NCBI RefSeq assembly: GCF_004564275.1
Contig: NZ_SPDV01000010.1
Coordinates: 87,895 to 151,894, forward strand
Direction: 5' to 3'
DNA from: Sphingomonas parva (ex Maeng et al. 2020)
GTDB lineage: Bacteria > Pseudomonadota > Alphaproteobacteria > Sphingomonadales > Sphingomonadaceae
DNA length: 64,000 nt
Shown here: positions 35,436 to 45,700 of the stretch, in pieces
How positions within the stretch are numbered: position 1 is the first letter of the stretch
Layout: each line of letters starts with the position of its first letter
Translations under genes and position numbers: made by a program
Notes under the pieces: generated by a model
What the model was told of the DNA's origin: nothing
What the model saw: only the letters and a program-made list of their open reading frames with translations
The model's database searches: none

Positions 35436-36194
35436 TCAAACTCCGCCGCGGACGACCTCCCGCCCCTCTTCCTCCAGGCGCCGGACAAGCTCAGCCTCGC
35501 ACGCCTCGAGCACGGTCTCGTCGGTCGATCGGATCACGAAGTTCGCGCCGACCCTGCCGTCCCTGAAAAAGGGGTAGGAGCCGATCTGGCAGCCTTCATA
35601 GTCCGCTTCCACCTGCCGCAGGAGATCGGCCACCTCGCTCTCGGGCACCAGGCCGCCGACCGTGCGCGAGAGCAACGGCCTGCCTCCTTCGAGCGTGCCG
35701 GACAGCGCCTCCAGCATCAGGCCGGCGATGTGCGGCACTCCGGCGAGGATGAAGACATTCCCGACCCGGATGCCAGGTGCGCCCGACATCCTGTTCTCGA
35801 TCAGCTCCGCGCCCTCGGGAACCCGGGCCATCCGGAGCCGCGCCTCGGTCAGCCCTCCGCGTTCCGCGTAATAGGCTTCCAGCGCAGCACGGGCGGCGGG
35901 ATGAACGACCGCCGGCACGCCCAGCGCATGCGAAATCGCATCTACCGTGACGTCGTCATGGGTCGGGCCGATGCCGCCGGTGGTGAACAGATAATCGAAG
36001 TGGTCGCGCAGCGCGTTCACCGCCTGCGCGATCGTCTCGATCACGTCCGGAACGACGCGCACTTCCTGGAGGCGGATGCCCTGCAGGTTCAGCCAACCGG
36101 CGACCTGGGCGATGTTCCGATCCTGGACCCTGCCGGACAGGATCTCGTCGCCGATCACCAGCAGCGCCGCCGTGTAGATGCGTTCGGTCGTCAT
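35436..36194 (-). CDS. CinA-like molybdopterin-binding domain protein
   Basis: A 252-residue protein consisting of the N-terminal (COG1058, MoaB/MogA-like) domain of CinA only: LLVIGDEILSGRVQDRN, DYLFTTGGIGPTHDDVT, MSGAPGIRVGNVFILAGVPHI. The CinA domain hydrolyses ADP-ribose or NMN derivatives in some bacteria; competence roles are species-specific. The C-terminal PncC-type deamidase domain is absent. Divergent from map by 110 bp and followed by the nucleotidyltransferase-like gene. Confidence 0.9.
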   Translation of the reverse strand: MTTERIYTAALLVIGDEILSGRVQDRNIAQVAGWLNLQGIRLQEVRVVPDVIETIAQAVNALRDHFDYLFTTGGIGPTHDDVTVDAISHALGVPAVVHPAARAALEAYYAERGGLTEARLRMARVPEGAELIENRMSGAPGIRVGNVFILAGVPHIAGLMLEALSGTLEGGRPLLSRTVGGLVPESEVADLLRQVEADYEGCQIGSYPFFRDGRVGANFVIRSTDETVLEACEAELVRRLEEEGREVVRGGV

Positions 36195-36304
36195 TCGCGC
36201 TCGCCTGCTCCGCAGCCGCCCCCTGCCCGTCCCTGCAGGAAGACAGGGCGCGGGACAAGCCGGGGAGGTTTGTGGTTCGAGCCGCCGCCGCCTATATGAA
36301 GGCG

Positions 36305-37132
36305 ATGACCCAGTACGAAGCCGTTTCCGCCGACGAGGTCCACTCCCGCTCGGGCGCTATCCGCCTGCACGGCCCCGAGGGGTTCGAAGGGATGCGCCGC
36401 GCCGGCCGCGCTGCCGCCGAGGTGCTGGACACGCTCGTGCCCCACGTCGTGCCGGGCGTCACCACCCAGGAAATCGACGACATCGTCTATCGCGAGATGC
36501 GCGCCCGCGGCGGCGTGCCGGCGACGCTGGGCTATCGCGGCTTCACCGGCTCCTCCTGCCTTTCGATCAACCACGTGGTGTGCCACGGCATTCCCGGCGA
36601 TCGGGTGCTGAAGGACGGCGACATCGTCAACATCGACGTCACCATCCTGCTCGACGGCTGGCATGGCGACACCAGCCGCATGTTCCTGGTCGGCGACGTG
36701 GGGGTGAAGGCGAGGCGGCTGGTCGACGTCACCTATGATTGCCTGATGCTCGGGATCGAGCAGGCGCGGCCCGGCAACCGGCTCGGCGACATCGCCCATG
36801 CGATCCAGACCTATGCGGAAAAGCATCGCTACGGCGTGGTCCGCGACTTCTGCGGACACGGCGTCGGCCGTGTCTTCCACGACGCGCCCGAGGTGATCCA
36901 CGCCGGCCGCCCCGGCACCGGGCCGGAGCTGAAGCCCGGGATGTTCTTCACGATCGAGCCGATGATCAACATCGGCAAGCCGGCGGTGAAGGTGCTCGAC
37001 GACGGCTGGACGGCCGTGACCCGGGACCGCACCCTGAGCGCCCAGTTCGAGCATTCGGTCGGCATCACCGAGGACGGCTGCGAGATTTTTACCAAGAGCC
37101 CCGGCGGCTTCGACAAGCCGCCTTACGCGTAG
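36305..37132 (+). CDS. map: Methionine aminopeptidase type I
   Basis: A 275-residue metalloenzyme that removes the initiator Met. All metal ligands are visible: Asp in VNIDVTILLDG, Asp in HGDTSRMFLVG, His in CGHGVGRVFHDAPE, Glu in FFTIEPMIN and Glu in QFEHSVGI; the substrate His is in NHVVCHGIPGD. ATG 36305 (MTQYEAVSADEV) is chosen over the upstream ATGs at 36296 and the GTG at 36272. It has the alphaproteobacterial N-terminal lead AIRLHGPEGFEGMRRAGR. The protein is cytoplasmic and usually essential. Confidence 0.97.
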   Translation: MTQYEAVSADEVHSRSGAIRLHGPEGFEGMRRAGRAAAEVLDTLVPHVVPGVTTQEIDDIVYREMRARGGVPATLGYRGFTGSSCLSINHVVCHGIPGDRVLKDGDIVNIDVTILLDGWHGDTSRMFLVGDVGVKARRLVDVTYDCLMLGIEQARPGNRLGDIAHAIQTYAEKHRYGVVRDFCGHGVGRVFHDAPEVIHAGRPGTGPELKPGMFFTIEPMINIGKPAVKVLDDGWTAVTRDRTLSAQFEHSVGITEDGCEIFTKSPGGFDKPPYA

Positions 37133-37776
<644 letters not shown>

Positions 37777-37919
37777 CTCCCGCATCGGATGTCCGGTGCC
37801 GAGCGAGAGGCTGCTTACCAGCAGGACGTTCCGGCTTTCAGCCGGCTTCGGCATGTCGGTGGGCGCGAACATCATGAGCGCCGGCGGTCGTCGGCGCGCG
37901 AAGCAAAGGACTGATCGAG

Positions 37920-39332
37920 ATGGCGAGCGACGCGGGCAAGATTCTGAGCCGGATCAAGGACGAGGAGATCGAATGGGTCGACCTCCGCTTCACCGATCCC
38001 AAGGGCAAGTGGCAGCACCTCTCGATGGTCGCCTCCGCGATCGACGAGGACCAGCTGACCGACGGCTTCATGTTCGACGGCTCGTCGATCGAAGGCTGGA
38101 AGGCGATCAACGAGTCGGACATGATCCTGCGTCCCGATCTCGACGCGGCCTATGTCGATCCCTTCTCGGCGACCCCGATGCTGATCCTGTTCTGCGACGT
38201 GGTCGATCCGGCGAGCGGCGAGCTCTATGCCCGCGATCCGCGCTCGACCGCGAAGCGGGCCGAAGCCTATTTGCAGACCACCGGCATCGGCGACACGATC
38301 TTCGTCGGTCCGGAAGCCGAATTCTTCATGTTCGACGACGTCCGTTTCGAGGACGGCTACAACAGCTCTTATTATCGCATCGACGATATCGAGCTGCCGA
38401 CCAACACCGGCCGCGAATATGACGTCGGCAATCTCGGCCACCGCCCGCGCGCAAAGGGCGGCTATTTCCCGGTCGCGCCGGTCGACAGCGCCGTCGACAT
38501 CCGCGGCGAGATGGTCTCGACCATGCTCGAGATGGGTCTGCCGTGCGACAAGCATCACCATGAGGTCGCGGCCGCGCAGCACGAGCTCGGCCTCACCTAC
38601 GGCAAGCTGGTCGAGACCGCGGACCGGATGCAGATCTACAAGTACGTCGTGCACATGGTCGCCAATGCCTATGGCAAGACGGCGACGTTCATGCCGAAGC
38701 CGGTCAAGGCGGACAACGGCTCGGGCATGCACACGCACATGTCGATCTGGAACGGCGGCAAGCCGCTCTTCGCCGGCAACGGCTATGCCGGCCTCTCCGA
38801 AACGGCTCTGTTCTTCATCGGCGGCGTGATCAAGCACGCCAAGGCGCTCAACGCCTTCACCAACCCGACGACCAACAGCTACAAGCGCCTGGTCCCGGGC
38901 TTCGAGGCGCCGGTGCTGCTCGCTTACTCGAGCCGGAACCGCTCGGCGTCGTGCCGCATCCCTTACGGCACCGGCGAAAAGGCGAAGCGCGTGGAATTCC
39001 GCTTCCCCGATGCGCTCGCCAATCCGTACCTGGCTTATGCGGCGCTGCTGATGGCCGGGCTCGACGGCATCCAGAACCGCATCCACCCCGGCGATCCGAT
39101 GGACAAGAACCTCTACGACCTGCCGCCGCAGGAGCTCGTCCAGGTTCCCACCGTCTGCGGCTCGCTGCGCGAGGCGCTGAATGCGCTCGAGGCGGATCGC
39201 GCCTTCCTGACCAAGGGTGACGTCTTCACCGACGATCAGATCGACGCCTATATCGAGATCAAGTGGCAGGAGCAGCTGCGCTGGGAGACGACGCCGAGCC
39301 CGGTCGAATACGACATGTACTATTCGAGCTGA
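37920..39332 (+). CDS. glnA: Glutamine synthetase type I
   Basis: A 470-residue dodecameric enzyme making glutamine from glutamate, ammonia and ATP. The GSI signatures are [46 protein letters not shown], and the adenylylation loop [10 protein letters not shown] with Tyr 399. Presence of that Tyr indicates GlnE-controlled activity, fitting the upstream glnB. Length is exactly normal. The start ATG 37920 lies after GATCGAG. Confidence 0.98.
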   Translation: MASDAGKILSRIKDEEIEWVDLRFTDPKGKWQHLSMVASAIDEDQLTDGFMFDGSSIEGWKAINESDMILRPDLDAAYVDPFSATPMLILFCDVVDPASGELYARDPRSTAKRAEAYLQTTGIGDTIFVGPEAEFFMFDDVRFEDGYNSSYYRIDDIELPTNTGREYDVGNLGHRPRAKGGYFPVAPVDSAVDIRGEMVSTMLEMGLPCDKHHHEVAAAQHELGLTYGKLVETADRMQIYKYVVHMVANAYGKTATFMPKPVKADNGSGMHTHMSIWNGGKPLFAGNGYAGLSETALFFIGGVIKHAKALNAFTNPTTNSYKRLVPGFEAPVLLAYSSRNRSASCRIPYGTGEKAKRVEFRFPDALANPYLAYAALLMAGLDGIQNRIHPGDPMDKNLYDLPPQELVQVPTVCGSLREALNALEADRAFLTKGDVFTDDQIDAYIEIKWQEQLRWETTPSPVEYDMYYSS

Positions 39333-39355
39333 TCGTTGCCGCTCGAGAGCGTGCC

Positions 39356-39391
39356 GAAGCCCCCGTCCGGATCGCCGGGCGGGGGTTTTTT
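39356..39391 (+). terminator. Intrinsic terminator of glnBA
   Basis: CCCCCG (39360-39365) pairs with CGGGGG (39380-39385), with an inner TCCGG/CCGGG stem around ATCG, and is followed by six T residues. It lies about 25 bp after the glnA stop and points away from the convergent GGDEF-EAL gene. Confidence 0.9.
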
Positions 39392-39411
39392 CGTGTTGCG
39401 GCGCGGAGCCG

Positions 39412-42102
39412 TCAGCCGGCCTTGCGGCCGGAGCGCGATGCGGCCCCCGCCGGCTTCAGATAGCTTGGCGTGAGCATCTTCCCGCCGGGCGTGGTTGCGG
39501 CGGGTCGTAGCCGCGCCAGCCGGCGCAGCTCGAACTCGTCCTCGAAGCACAGGCCGACCTGACCGCTTTGGCACCAGCGAACCTGCGCGGGGAGCTGCCC
39601 GGCCTCGTCCAGATCGAGAAGAAGCTTCGTCTCCGGAGCAAGGTCGCGATCGCACTCGATCATCGCGCCGCCGGCGGAGATGTTGCGCAGGCGGACGGCG
39701 AGCTCCTCGTCGGCGACGTGGATCCTGCCCATCCGGATCAGGCGGTGGCGCGGCGGCCGGCTGAAGGCAACGACCTCGCTGGTCGGCTTGCTGGTCGCGG
39801 CGAGCGCATGGGCTTCCTGCGCCGGCATCGGCTTGCCGAAGATGAAGCCCTGAACCTGGCTGCAGCCGAGGCTGCGGATGAGCGTCAGCTCCTCCAGCGT
39901 CTCCGCGCCCTCGGCCGTGGTGTCCATGCCCAGGCTCTCCGCGAGCACGACGATCGCCCTGATGATCGCCGCGTTGCGGCTGCGGGCATTGGCCGCGCCG
40001 CGCACGAAGCTCTGGTCGATCTTGATCTTGTCGAGGGGCGCGTCACGCAGATGGCCGAGGCCCGAGCGGCCGGTGCCGAAATTGTCGAGCGCCAGGCGCA
40101 CGCCGAGACCCTTGAGGCCGGCCAGGATCTGCTCAGGCGCGGCGCCGTCGACCGGGAACACGCCCTCGGTGATCTCCAGCTCGAGGCGCTCGGCGGCGAG
40201 CCCGGACGACGCCAAAGCGCTGGTCACCATCGCCGGGAGCGACGGATCGGCGAACTGGCTCGGCGACAGGTTGACGGCGATCCGGATGTGCTCCGGCCAG
40301 GTGGCGGCCTCGGCGCAGGCGGTGCGCAGCACCCATTCGCCGATCCGGGGCATCAGCCCGCATTCTTCGGCCAGCGGGACGATCACCGCCGGCGGCAGCA
40401 CGCTGCGCACCGGATGGTGCCAGCGAAGCAGCGCCTCGAAGGCGACCACTTCTTCCGAAACCGACTCCACGACCGGTTGGAACAGCAAGCGGAACTGGTC
40501 CTTGGCGAGCGCCTCACGAAGATCCCGCTCGAGGATCTGCCGCTCCGTCGCCTGCGTGCGCATCTCCGGCGCGAAGAAACGGAAGGTGCCGCGGCCCGCA
40601 GCCTTCGAGGCGTAGAGTGCAAGATCGGCGTCGCGGATGAGCTCGGCGGGATCGGCCTGGCCGGGCCAGGCAACGGCAATGCCGATCGACGTGCCGACCT
40701 CGACCCGATGTCCCTCGATCTCATAGGGCTTGCACACTTCGGCGATCATTCGGCCCGCGATGTCGGAGAGCCGCGTCTCCTCGCCCACTCCGGGGAGGAT
40801 CGCCTCGAACTCGTCTCCGCCGAGCCTGCCCACCTGCCCGTCCTGGCCGAGCACGTCGCTCAGCCGCTGGGACACGAGCTTGAGCAGCTTGTCGCCGACC
40901 GGATGGCCGAGCGTGTCGTTGACGTGCTTGAACCGGTCGAGATCGATCATCATCAGCGCACAGCCCTGTCGACGCTCCTCCGCGTTGGCGAGCGCCTGGT
41001 CGAGCATGGCGCGCATGGTCGGGCGGTTGGGAAGGCCGGTCAGGCTGTCGAAGCGGGCGAGCTTGCTCTTCTCGGCTTCCGAGCGGCGCTCCTCCGAAAG
41101 GTTGGCGCCGATGCCGCGGAAGCCCATGAAGCGTCCGAATTCGTCGAAATTCGGCGTGCCGGAGACCGACCACCAGACGTCGTCGCGGCCCGGGGCGCGG
41201 ACGACCACATCGGTGAAAGGAAAACGCGCGGCGAGGTGGAAACCGAGGCTGCGGCGGGCGTCCGCCGCCTCCTCGCTCTCGGCGACCCGAAGCAGGGTCT
41301 CGAAGCGGCTGCCGATCACCGCATCCGGATCGCCGGCGATCTCGCGCGCCAGATCGGCCGAAAGATAGGTGATCAGGCCGTCGGCATTGGTCTCCCAGAA
41401 CCAGCCGCGGCCGCATTCCTCGAACTCGGAGACGAAGCGCCGGGCCTTGCTCAGCTCCCATTGCGCGGCGAGCTGCTCCCGGGCGGTCGTGATCAGATCG
41501 CCGGCACGCGAAATTCCGAGGAAGACGAGGAAGCTGGTCGCCGCCGCGGCGACGCAGATCATCTCCGCCGCGGCGCTGGCGAAAGCGAGTCCGCAAACGG
41601 TGGCGGCGCAGGCCAGGATGAGGAGCAGCGGGACCGTGAAATAGGCGGCGATACCTGCGCCGAGCGCGGCGACCAGCGCAGCCTTGGCGGCGAGCGAGTC
41701 GCTCGCCGTGACCATCGACAGCGCCCAGAAGACCAGCCCGGCCACCACCAGGCTGTGCAGGCAGGCGAAGCGCAGCTTGGCATGGGGCGCGAGCGACGGG
41801 CGCCGGAACAGCGACCACAGACAAAGATCGGCCAGCACGAGGCCGCCGAGCGGCGCCGGCAACAGGCCGAGCGGCCGCCCTTCGATCAGGAATGTGCCGA
41901 CCAGCAAGGCCACCCACAAGAGGTGCGATCCGATCAGGAACGGCACGGACACGGCCACGCCGTCGGCGCGGTCGGCAGCGACCTTCCTGTCCTGGGAGGA
42001 CGCCGGTGCGGCGACGTCGAACGAAAGGAGCGTGCCGAAGCCGAGGCGCGTGGAGGCTTCGCTCCCTGCATCGCTCAACCCGGCAAAACGGCCCTTTCGC
42101 AA
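39412..42102 (-). CDS. Membrane GGDEF-EAL-PilZ cyclic-di-GMP protein
   Basis: An 896-residue protein that may make, cleave and bind c-di-GMP. In order: about six hydrophobic segments (residues ~45-205), a PAS-like sensor (~220-330, WFWETNADGLITYLSADLA), GGDEF domain with intact GRLGGDEFEAIL near 425, EAL domain with EALLRWHHP near 555, NLSPSQF, LELEITEG and KIDQSFV, and a C-terminal PilZ domain with RLRNISAGGAMIE near 804. In the EAL loop, the usual DDFGTG is DNFGTG (near 674), losing one metal-binding Asp, so phosphodiesterase activity may be weakened. The I-site RxxD before GGDEF is not obvious. It sits next to a lone PilZ gene. Confidence 0.94.
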   Translation of the reverse strand: MRKGRFAGLSDAGSEASTRLGFGTLLSFDVAAPASSQDRKVAADRADGVAVSVPFLIGSHLLWVALLVGTFLIEGRPLGLLPAPLGGLVLADLCLWSLFRRPSLAPHAKLRFACLHSLVVAGLVFWALSMVTASDSLAAKAALVAALGAGIAAYFTVPLLLILACAATVCGLAFASAAAEMICVAAAATSFLVFLGISRAGDLITTAREQLAAQWELSKARRFVSEFEECGRGWFWETNADGLITYLSADLAREIAGDPDAVIGSRFETLLRVAESEEAADARRSLGFHLAARFPFTDVVVRAPGRDDVWWSVSGTPNFDEFGRFMGFRGIGANLSEERRSEAEKSKLARFDSLTGLPNRPTMRAMLDQALANAEERRQGCALMMIDLDRFKHVNDTLGHPVGDKLLKLVSQRLSDVLGQDGQVGRLGGDEFEAILPGVGEETRLSDIAGRMIAEVCKPYEIEGHRVEVGTSIGIAVAWPGQADPAELIRDADLALYASKAAGRGTFRFFAPEMRTQATERQILERDLREALAKDQFRLLFQPVVESVSEEVVAFEALLRWHHPVRSVLPPAVIVPLAEECGLMPRIGEWVLRTACAEAATWPEHIRIAVNLSPSQFADPSLPAMVTSALASSGLAAERLELEITEGVFPVDGAAPEQILAGLKGLGVRLALDNFGTGRSGLGHLRDAPLDKIKIDQSFVRGAANARSRNAAIIRAIVVLAESLGMDTTAEGAETLEELTLIRSLGCSQVQGFIFGKPMPAQEAHALAATSKPTSEVVAFSRPPRHRLIRMGRIHVADEELAVRLRNISAGGAMIECDRDLAPETKLLLDLDEAGQLPAQVRWCQSGQVGLCFEDEFELRRLARLRPAATTPGGKMLTPSYLKPAGAASRSGRKAG

Positions 42103-42225
42103 CAGCCTTCCCCTCGATCACCGCGCGAACGCGCGCGGGGCGGCCTCAGCCTAGGCCGACATCCGTTAAGAAAATCTGATCTGAGGGCCGATTCCACGCG
42201 CGTGCACTGGCCCCGCACCAGGCGT

Positions 42226-42654
42226 TCAGGCGGCGTCATCCTTCTGCATCGGAAGAGCATTCAGGATCCGGCGGCGCAGCTGCTGCTCGGCATGATCGCG
42301 GCCGGCCTGCTTCGCCTGCGCGCGTTCGACGAGAAGCTCCGCGAGGGCGTGGCTGCGCTCGTGCAGAGTCCAGGAGCAGAGCGAGAGGTCGATCGGCACG
42401 AAGAAGCGGGCGCCAAAGTTGCGGCCCCGTTGCCATTCGACCTGCGCATCGACCGAACCGAGGCCGGGAATGTCCAGCGACACGGCGCTGCCCGGCTGTA
42501 CCCGCGCTTCGCAGGACGCGCGAAATCCATTGGTAGAGAGATCGAGCATGGTCATCTCGACGCTGCTCCAGTCGTTGGGCCGCAGCCGCGCCTCGGCATT
42601 CACCCGCAGGCGCTCCGCTTCCCTTGTCCTGTCCCCCGCAATGCCAGATGCCAT
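42226..42654 (-). CDS. Single-domain PilZ protein
   Basis: A 142-residue soluble protein. The PilZ c-di-GMP-binding features are RLRVNAEARLR near residue 15 and the D-x-S-x-x-G motif in LDLSTNGFRASCEA, followed by VQPGSAVSLDIPGLGSVDAQ. The C-terminal third is a helical Ala/Arg/Gln-rich tail. It is a likely effector of the adjacent GGDEF-EAL-PilZ enzyme, or of the exopolysaccharide locus 7 kb away; neither is shown. It is separately transcribed, with 123 bp to the next gene. Confidence 0.88.
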   Translation of the reverse strand: MASGIAGDRTREAERLRVNAEARLRPNDWSSVEMTMLDLSTNGFRASCEARVQPGSAVSLDIPGLGSVDAQVEWQRGRNFGARFFVPIDLSLCSWTLHERSHALAELLVERAQAKQAGRDHAEQQLRRRILNALPMQKDDAA

Positions 42655-42727
42655 GAACCACCTCGTGCGTGCGAAGCGAGTCTAGCGGCGAGCCGTTAAT
42701 GAAGTGCTGAGCGCGCCGGAGCGCCGC

Positions 42728-45700
42728 TCAATAATCCTTCGATATGCGAACGTTGACGCTCTCGCGGCCGATCGTCGAAATGCTGGACAGCAAGGAGAGC
42801 CAGCGGGTGATCTGATATTCCACCAGCGTCGCCGAATAGCCGCGCGCATCGGTCACCACCTCCACATAGACCCTGCGGCCGAGGTATTTGCCGGCGGCGA
42901 TCGCCGTTCCCTGGCCGGTGGTGATGTCCGCCGGCACGATCCGCAGCCGGTCGAGCCCGGTCGCGGCGCGGACGGCGTTGATCGGATCGAGATTGCCGCC
43001 GCTGCTGTTCAGCGAGGCGACTGCGGCGGCGAGCTGAAGCGCCTCTGGGGCCGAGAGGTTGGTGATCGAGGTTCCGAACAGCAGGCGGCTGAGCAGCTCG
43101 TCCTGCGGCAAGGCCGGCGTGCTGGTGAAGCTGATCTCCGGCCTCTGTCCACGCCCGGTGACGCGGATGACGGCGTTCAGTCCCTGCACGCCGCCTTCGG
43201 CGGTGATGTCGAGCACGGGATTAACCGGGCTCTCGCCGAGGAAGCGGATCTGGCCCCGCGCCAGATCGAAGCGCCGGCCGGCGAAATCGTACGTGCCCCG
43301 CACGAGATCGGCATGGCCGCTGATCCGCGGCTCGGTGACGGTGCCGGCTACCTCAAGATCGGCGCTCCACTCGCTGTTGATGCCGAGCCCGGTCACGCTC
43401 AGACGATTCGGCGCGTCGACGTCGAGGTCCAGCCGCCAGGGCGTGAGCCGCCGCGCCACCGGGCGCTCGTCGGCCGGTCGGTTGACCTCCCGCACCGGAA
43501 GCCTGGGCAGTTGCGCCGCGGCGGTGACGCTGCCCAGGCGGAAGCTGCCGCTCACCAGCCGGACCTTGCCGGAGATGCTGCCGTCCTCCCCGTCCGAGCG
43601 GATCGCGATCGGGCCGGTCACCTGGGCGCGGATATCGTCGCGATCGAGCAGCTGCGCGGCCTCGGCGTCGAGGGCGATGTCCATGCCGAAGCCCTTCGGA
43701 CCGGCAAGGTCGAACACGGCCCGTCCGCTGACCGTTCCGCCCCGCTTGGTTGCGCCCTTGAAGCTGTCGAGCACCAGGCGCGATCCGCCGAAGCGGCCGG
43801 CGGCGCTCAGTTTTTCGATCACCATGCCGGTGACGGCGCTCTCGACCCGTGCCCCTTCGGTGCGAAGCGAACCGCGGATCTGCGGGCTGGAGAGCGTGCC
43901 GCCGGCATCGGCGCCGACCGCCACCGGTCCGCTGACGTCGAGCAGCTCGACACCGGTCAGGCGCCACAAGGTGTCGGCGGGGCCATTGTAGCGCAGCTGC
44001 GCCGCCATCGGGGCGGCGGCGAGGCGTGCCGTGATGTCGCCGTGGGTCCCGATCGGCGAAAGCCGGGCCTGGGCGCGGCCGATCGTCCGGCCCTCGCTGA
44101 CGGCGATGGCGCGAATGCCGGCGTTGCCGTCCTGCAGACGCGCGGCGACGCCGATGTCGACCGGTCGCGACGAGAGGACGAGACCCGAGCGCGTGAGGCC
44201 GCGCACGCGAAGATTCGCATCGCCGCTCGGCTGGCCGCCGTCCGCGGGGAAGCGATAGTTGAGGGTGCCGGACGCGCTGCCGCCGAGGCCCAGCTCCGGC
44301 CAGCCGATGTCGAGCACCGAAAGCGGCATCGCCTCCATGCGCGCGCGAAGCTCGGTGCCCGCGCTTCCCCACAAGCCGGCGACGGAAGCGCTGCCTCCGG
44401 CGAAGCGTAGCGAGGCGTCGTGCAGCCGCCAGCCGTCGCCTTCGCGGGTGAGCAGCGCCGGACGGGTCAGCTCGAGGTCGCGGCGATCGACCGAGCCGCG
44501 GCCGCTCAGCCTGATCTGTCCCGGGGCGAAATCCGCGGTGGCCGCGAAGCTGAAATTGCGGCCGCGGGTCCCCGAGATCTGCGTCTTCACCTGCCCCACC
44601 CCGCCGCGCATGCTGCCGGTGGCGGAGACGTTGGCGATCGACACGGCGCCGCGGCTGACGCCGCGTGCGGTCAGGCTGCCTTCGAGCGAGGTTCCCGCCG
44701 GATCGAGGATCGCCACGCCCTGAAGCCGGCCGCTGCGAATTGCGATCGGCGGCGGGCCGGCAAAGCGGGCGTTGTCGGCGCGGATGTCGGCGGCGATGCG
44801 CTGCATGCCGTTCCAGGGCGTGAAGACCAGCCGGCCGGCGAGCCCGCCGCCTGCGACGTCCAACTGGCCGGTGAAGCCGCCCGGATCGGACCGCAGCATG
44901 CCCGAGGCGCGGCTGTTCGAGACATCGAGCGATGCGATCCTGATCAGCGCCGGCGCGTTGCGCGGCAGCAGGATCGCGCCGGCCGATGTGAATGGTCCGA
45001 GATGCGAGCCGCCGACGGCCCGATAGGAATAGCCCTCCGCCGTCGGATCCAGCTGGAGGAGCACACTGGCGAGACCGAGCGCCGCATTGGGGCTGGCGAG
45101 GCGAATTGCGAGCCGCGGCCGGTCGATCCGGCCATCGAGCGACATGGCGAACGGGCCGTAGGTGGCCTGCCGCCCGTTGCCCTCGAAGAAGAAGGTGCCG
45201 TCGCGCCGACGATAGCCGTTGCCAACGATGCGGATCGCCGGCGCTGTCAGCCGCAGGTTGCGGAAGTGGAGGACCATGTCGTTGCCGCGAACGAGATCCG
45301 CTTCGAGCTGCGGCAGCCCGCCCGCAAGACCGGCGAGGAAGCGGTTGTCGAAGCGCCGGACCCAGGCGCGGCCCTTGCCGGTCACCAGCGTTCCGCGCCC
45401 GGCCGGATTGGGGACGACCTTCAGCTCGCTCGTCACGTCGACCAGGCCCAGCCCGGGAATGAAATAGCGAGTGACGCCGCCCGAGAGCACCACGTCGTAG
45501 CGGCCGGTGACGAGATCGACGAGCAGGCTGAGCTTGCCCTTCAACTTGTCGGAGGTGAAGGCGAGCCCCTCGCCTCTCAGCTGCTTCGCCGTGACCTTGA
45601 GCACGCCTTGGACGCGAAGGTTGGCGAGGATGCCGCCGGCCACGTCGCCGACGCCGGTGACGCGCCGCGCGACCAGGATGGCAGGCACGCTGACCGGCGC

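Noticed and set aside
39568..42699. A 1043-codon open frame on the plus strand opposite the GGDEF-EAL-PilZ gene
   Set aside because: It is antisense to a gene with many intact catalytic motifs and encodes Arg/Gly/Ala-rich low-complexity sequence, typical of GC-rich mirror frames.
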